Assembly: GCA_017503575.1 (NCBI GenBank)
Contig: JAFVSV010000040.1
Coordinates: forward strand, 21,579 to 85,578
DNA length: 64,000 nt
Direction: 5' to 3'
DNA from: Alistipes sp.
Lineage (GTDB): Bacteria; Bacteroidota; Bacteroidia; Bacteroidales; Rikenellaceae
Shown piece by piece: positions 62,603 through 64,000 of the stretch. A program made the position numbers and the translations under genes. Below the pieces are notes generated by a model that was not told where the DNA came from, made no database searches, and saw only the letters and a list, made by a program, of their open reading frames with translations. Each line of letters opens with the position of its first letter. Within the stretch, counting starts at the first letter, position 1.

Positions 62603-63055
62603 ATGGCAGTAATGGCAAAAAAGGGCAAGAAAGAGGTGCCCGCAATGTCGACATCGTCACTTCCTGACATTGTCTTCATGCTTCTGTTCTTCTTTATGGC
62701 TGCTACAACTATGCGTGATAATGATCCGCAGGTTGTTGTAAACGTGCCACACGCACATGAGATTACAGAGCTTGACAAGTCGATAACAACGAATGTTTGG
62801 GTAGGTCAGCTTCAGAGCAGAAGCGCTGAGGGTGCTGCGTTGAGCATTCAGTTTAACGACGATATCATTCGTGTTGACCAGATGGGTGATTATATCGCCG
62901 ATCGTTTGGTTGAGAAGGGCTATGAGTCTGCTACAAGCATGCTTGTTAACCTTCGCGTTCACGAGACAGCTACCGTAGGTAAGGTTACAGAGCTTAAGCA
63001 GGAGCTTCGTAGAGCCGAGGCTTATAGCATCTCGTACGCCGCTAAGCCCTATTAA
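62603..63055 (+). CDS. exbD: ExbD/TolR-family protein 2
   Basis: This 150-residue protein has a cytoplasmic Lys-rich start, a membrane helix with the functional aspartate (SSLPDIVFMLLFFFMAATTM) and a periplasmic domain ending in VGKVTELKQELRRAEAYSISY. Two ExbD-like genes in tandem are normal in Bacteroidetes and may form a heterodimer. It is the last gene before a strong terminator. Confidence 0.9.
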   Translation: MAVMAKKGKKEVPAMSTSSLPDIVFMLLFFFMAATTMRDNDPQVVVNVPHAHEITELDKSITTNVWVGQLQSRSAEGAALSIQFNDDIIRVDQMGDYIADRLVEKGYESATSMLVNLRVHETATVGKVTELKQELRRAEAYSISYAAKPY

Positions 63056-63073
63056 TCATAGGTAATTCTGTTT

Positions 63074-63111
63074 AATGAGGTTGTCACACTCGTGGCAACC
63101 TCATTTTTTGT
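63074..63111 (+). terminator. Terminator of the exbB-exbD operon
   Basis: A 14-bp stem (63074-63087 with 63092-63105, one G-U), a 4-nt loop and a T-rich tail form a textbook intrinsic terminator. Confidence 0.92.
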
Positions 63112-63339
63112 ATATATCTCATAGCCTATATATGTTGTGTGTGTGGTCAGTTCACACTATTTGAGAATCAGTCAGAGAATCTGGTGCGAAACGTAAAAAG
63201 TTTTACTTAAATTTTGTCTATTTTGATAGATTTACTCTGTTCTGTCCCTCTATTTATTCAAGAGAGTTGATTAATTGCCTTAATCCACAAGTAAGCAAGG
63301 AAGAGGTTTAATAGTGTTTTATAAAGTTAGTTTGTGTCG

Positions 63340-63377
63340 GCTATCCCTGCTCATCACGAGTGGAGATAGCTTTTTTT
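63340..63377 (+). terminator. Second terminator-like hairpin (possible small RNA end)
   Basis: The arms 63340-63352 and 63358-63370 pair with one mismatch and two G-U pairs and are followed by seven T. No annotated gene ends here, so it may close a small transcript or be a backup terminator. Confidence 0.6.
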
Positions 63378-63433
63378 GCTGTACCAAATGTCTCGCTCGC
63401 TTGTCGAGTTGTTTATGTTGTGCTATATATGCA

Positions 63434-63467
63434 AGTAGGGCTGACTCCGTATGAAGCCAGCCCTACT
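63434..63467. terminator. Terminator of the acyl-CoA dehydrogenase gene
   Basis: A 10-bp perfect stem (63434-63443 with 63458-63467) lies 20 bp after the minus-strand stop codon. Confidence 0.8.
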
Positions 63468-63486
63468 ACGATTATGTGGTTGTATC

Positions 63487-64000
63487 CTACTTGAAGAGCT
63501 CTACATCCTCGGCCTCCGATGCGTTGATATATGCAGCGGCCTCGGTGATCTTCTTCGATGCGTACTTCACGAATATCTTGGTTGGGTTGAGATACTCCTC
63601 CTCCATCTCGCCAGCCTGACGAAGCATGATGTGCGACATGATGATGTAACCAGCAATCTCAACGAGACGACGTGAGTGAAGCTCCTTATAGCCGTTGCAC
63701 TCCTTGTCGATAGCCTCTACGCGCTCAACAACCTGCTCGTATACCTTGCGTAGCTCAACAAGCTGCTCACCCATAGCCTTTGTAGCCTCGGTGCGCTCCA
63801 TCTCCTCGTAGCGCATTATCTGCTCGAGGTATGTGCCCTTGGTGACGTGGTTGATGGCTGCCACAACCTGAAGCTGTGTGGTACCCTCATAGATGTTCAT
63901 GATACGGGCATCGCGGTATAGACGCTCGCAGGCGTAGTCCTTCATGTAGCCCGAGCCACCATGAATCTGTATTGAGTCGTACGCCACCTCGTTAGCATAC
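63487..64000 (-). CDS. Acyl-CoA dehydrogenase, C-terminal part (cut by window edge)
   Basis: About 170 residues are visible and the frame stays open to the window edge. [35 protein letters not shown] is the conserved C-terminal FAD/substrate motif of acyl-CoA dehydrogenases. It is followed by about 110 extra residues ([35 protein letters not shown]) like the extended Bacteroidetes enzymes of about 570 residues. The GTG at 63987 lies inside the conserved domain and is not a start. Electron transfer flavoprotein genes, expected upstream, would lie outside. Confidence 0.9.
   Translation of the reverse strand, partial: YANEVAYDSIQIHGGSGYMKDYACERLYRDARIMNIYEGTTQLQVVAAINHVTKGTYLEQIMRYEEMERTEATKAMGEQLVELRKVYEQVVERVEAIDKECNGYKELHSRRLVEIAGYIIMSHIMLRQAGEMEEEYLNPTKIFVKYASKKITEAAAYINASEAEDVELFK

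Larger units (their letters stand above)
63056..63486. other. Intergenic region after exbD
   Basis: These 431 bp hold the exbD terminator (63074-63111), about 220 bp of AT-rich sequence without a clear promoter, a second terminator-like hairpin (63340-63377) and a bidirectional stem (63434-63467) before the convergent acyl-CoA dehydrogenase gene. No protein-coding frame is supported. Confidence 0.8.

Overview
The window looks like a chromosomal segment of a mid-GC Bacteroidales bacterium, most plausibly Rikenellaceae (Alistipes-like). The phylum call rests on recurrent TAnnTTTG -7 boxes with TTG or TTTG about 20 bp upstream, GldH and GldE homologues, a RicT/PSP1 protein beside gldH, SusB-like GH97 and GH2 enzymes, the ExbB / membrane protein / ExbD / ExbD gene order, and a VTC-DUF4956-DUF2490 gene set. 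The genus is inference only.

Layout: (1) 0-18.4 kb is core metabolism and RNA modification. It holds galE (-), a membrane Ser/Thr kinase fused to a sulfatase-modifying-factor-like domain (+), GH2 (+) converging on GH97 (-), then a minus-strand operon ricT-gldH-trmB-rlmD-GH97, tkt (-), pgk (+) and an M13 peptidase (+). (2) 18.4-26.5 kb is one compact minus-strand operon of phage structural and lysis genes: two tail-like proteins, a ClpP-like protease with an extra N-terminal domain, capsid, portal, a connector-like protein, holin and a lysozyme-like protein. It has no recognisable terminase, integrase, tape measure, replication gene or repressor. (3) 26.5-26.9 kb is a non-coding divergent region with DnaA-box-like 9-mers, a long nested inverted repeat and AT-rich tracts. 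(4) 26.9-39.8 kb is plus strand: prfA, a VTC/DUF4956/DUF2490 polyphosphate-type cluster, a TonB plug/TonB C-terminal hybrid, xseA-xseB, a methyltransferase, a RelA-type (p)ppGpp synthetase with a degenerate hydrolase domain, a PAS-like protein, queD and polA, converging on ileS-yebC. (5) 44.2-46.3 kb is a roughly 2-kb near-symmetric module. A RepA/DnaB-like ATPase is bracketed by GTTAC iterons (the right-hand set lies inside its own coding region) and by inverted arrays of short palindromes spaced every 25 bp. (6) 46.3-58.2 kb is a division and wall run: murG-murC-ftsQ-ftsA-ftsZ, then gldE, a phosphopantetheinyl transferase, a MATE exporter, dprA and tatD. FtsQ carries an unusual coiled-coil insertion. 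(7) 58.3-64 kb holds an asparaginase, an ExbB/ExbD energy-transduction operon with a large coiled-coil membrane protein between the ExbB and ExbD genes, and the C-terminal end of an acyl-CoA dehydrogenase (-).

The two regions that ordinary gene content does not explain are the terminase-less phage cassette with its structured leader (18.4-26.8 kb) and the iteron/palindrome-bracketed ATPase (44.2-46.3 kb). No tRNA, rRNA, CRISPR array or recognisable insertion sequence was seen.
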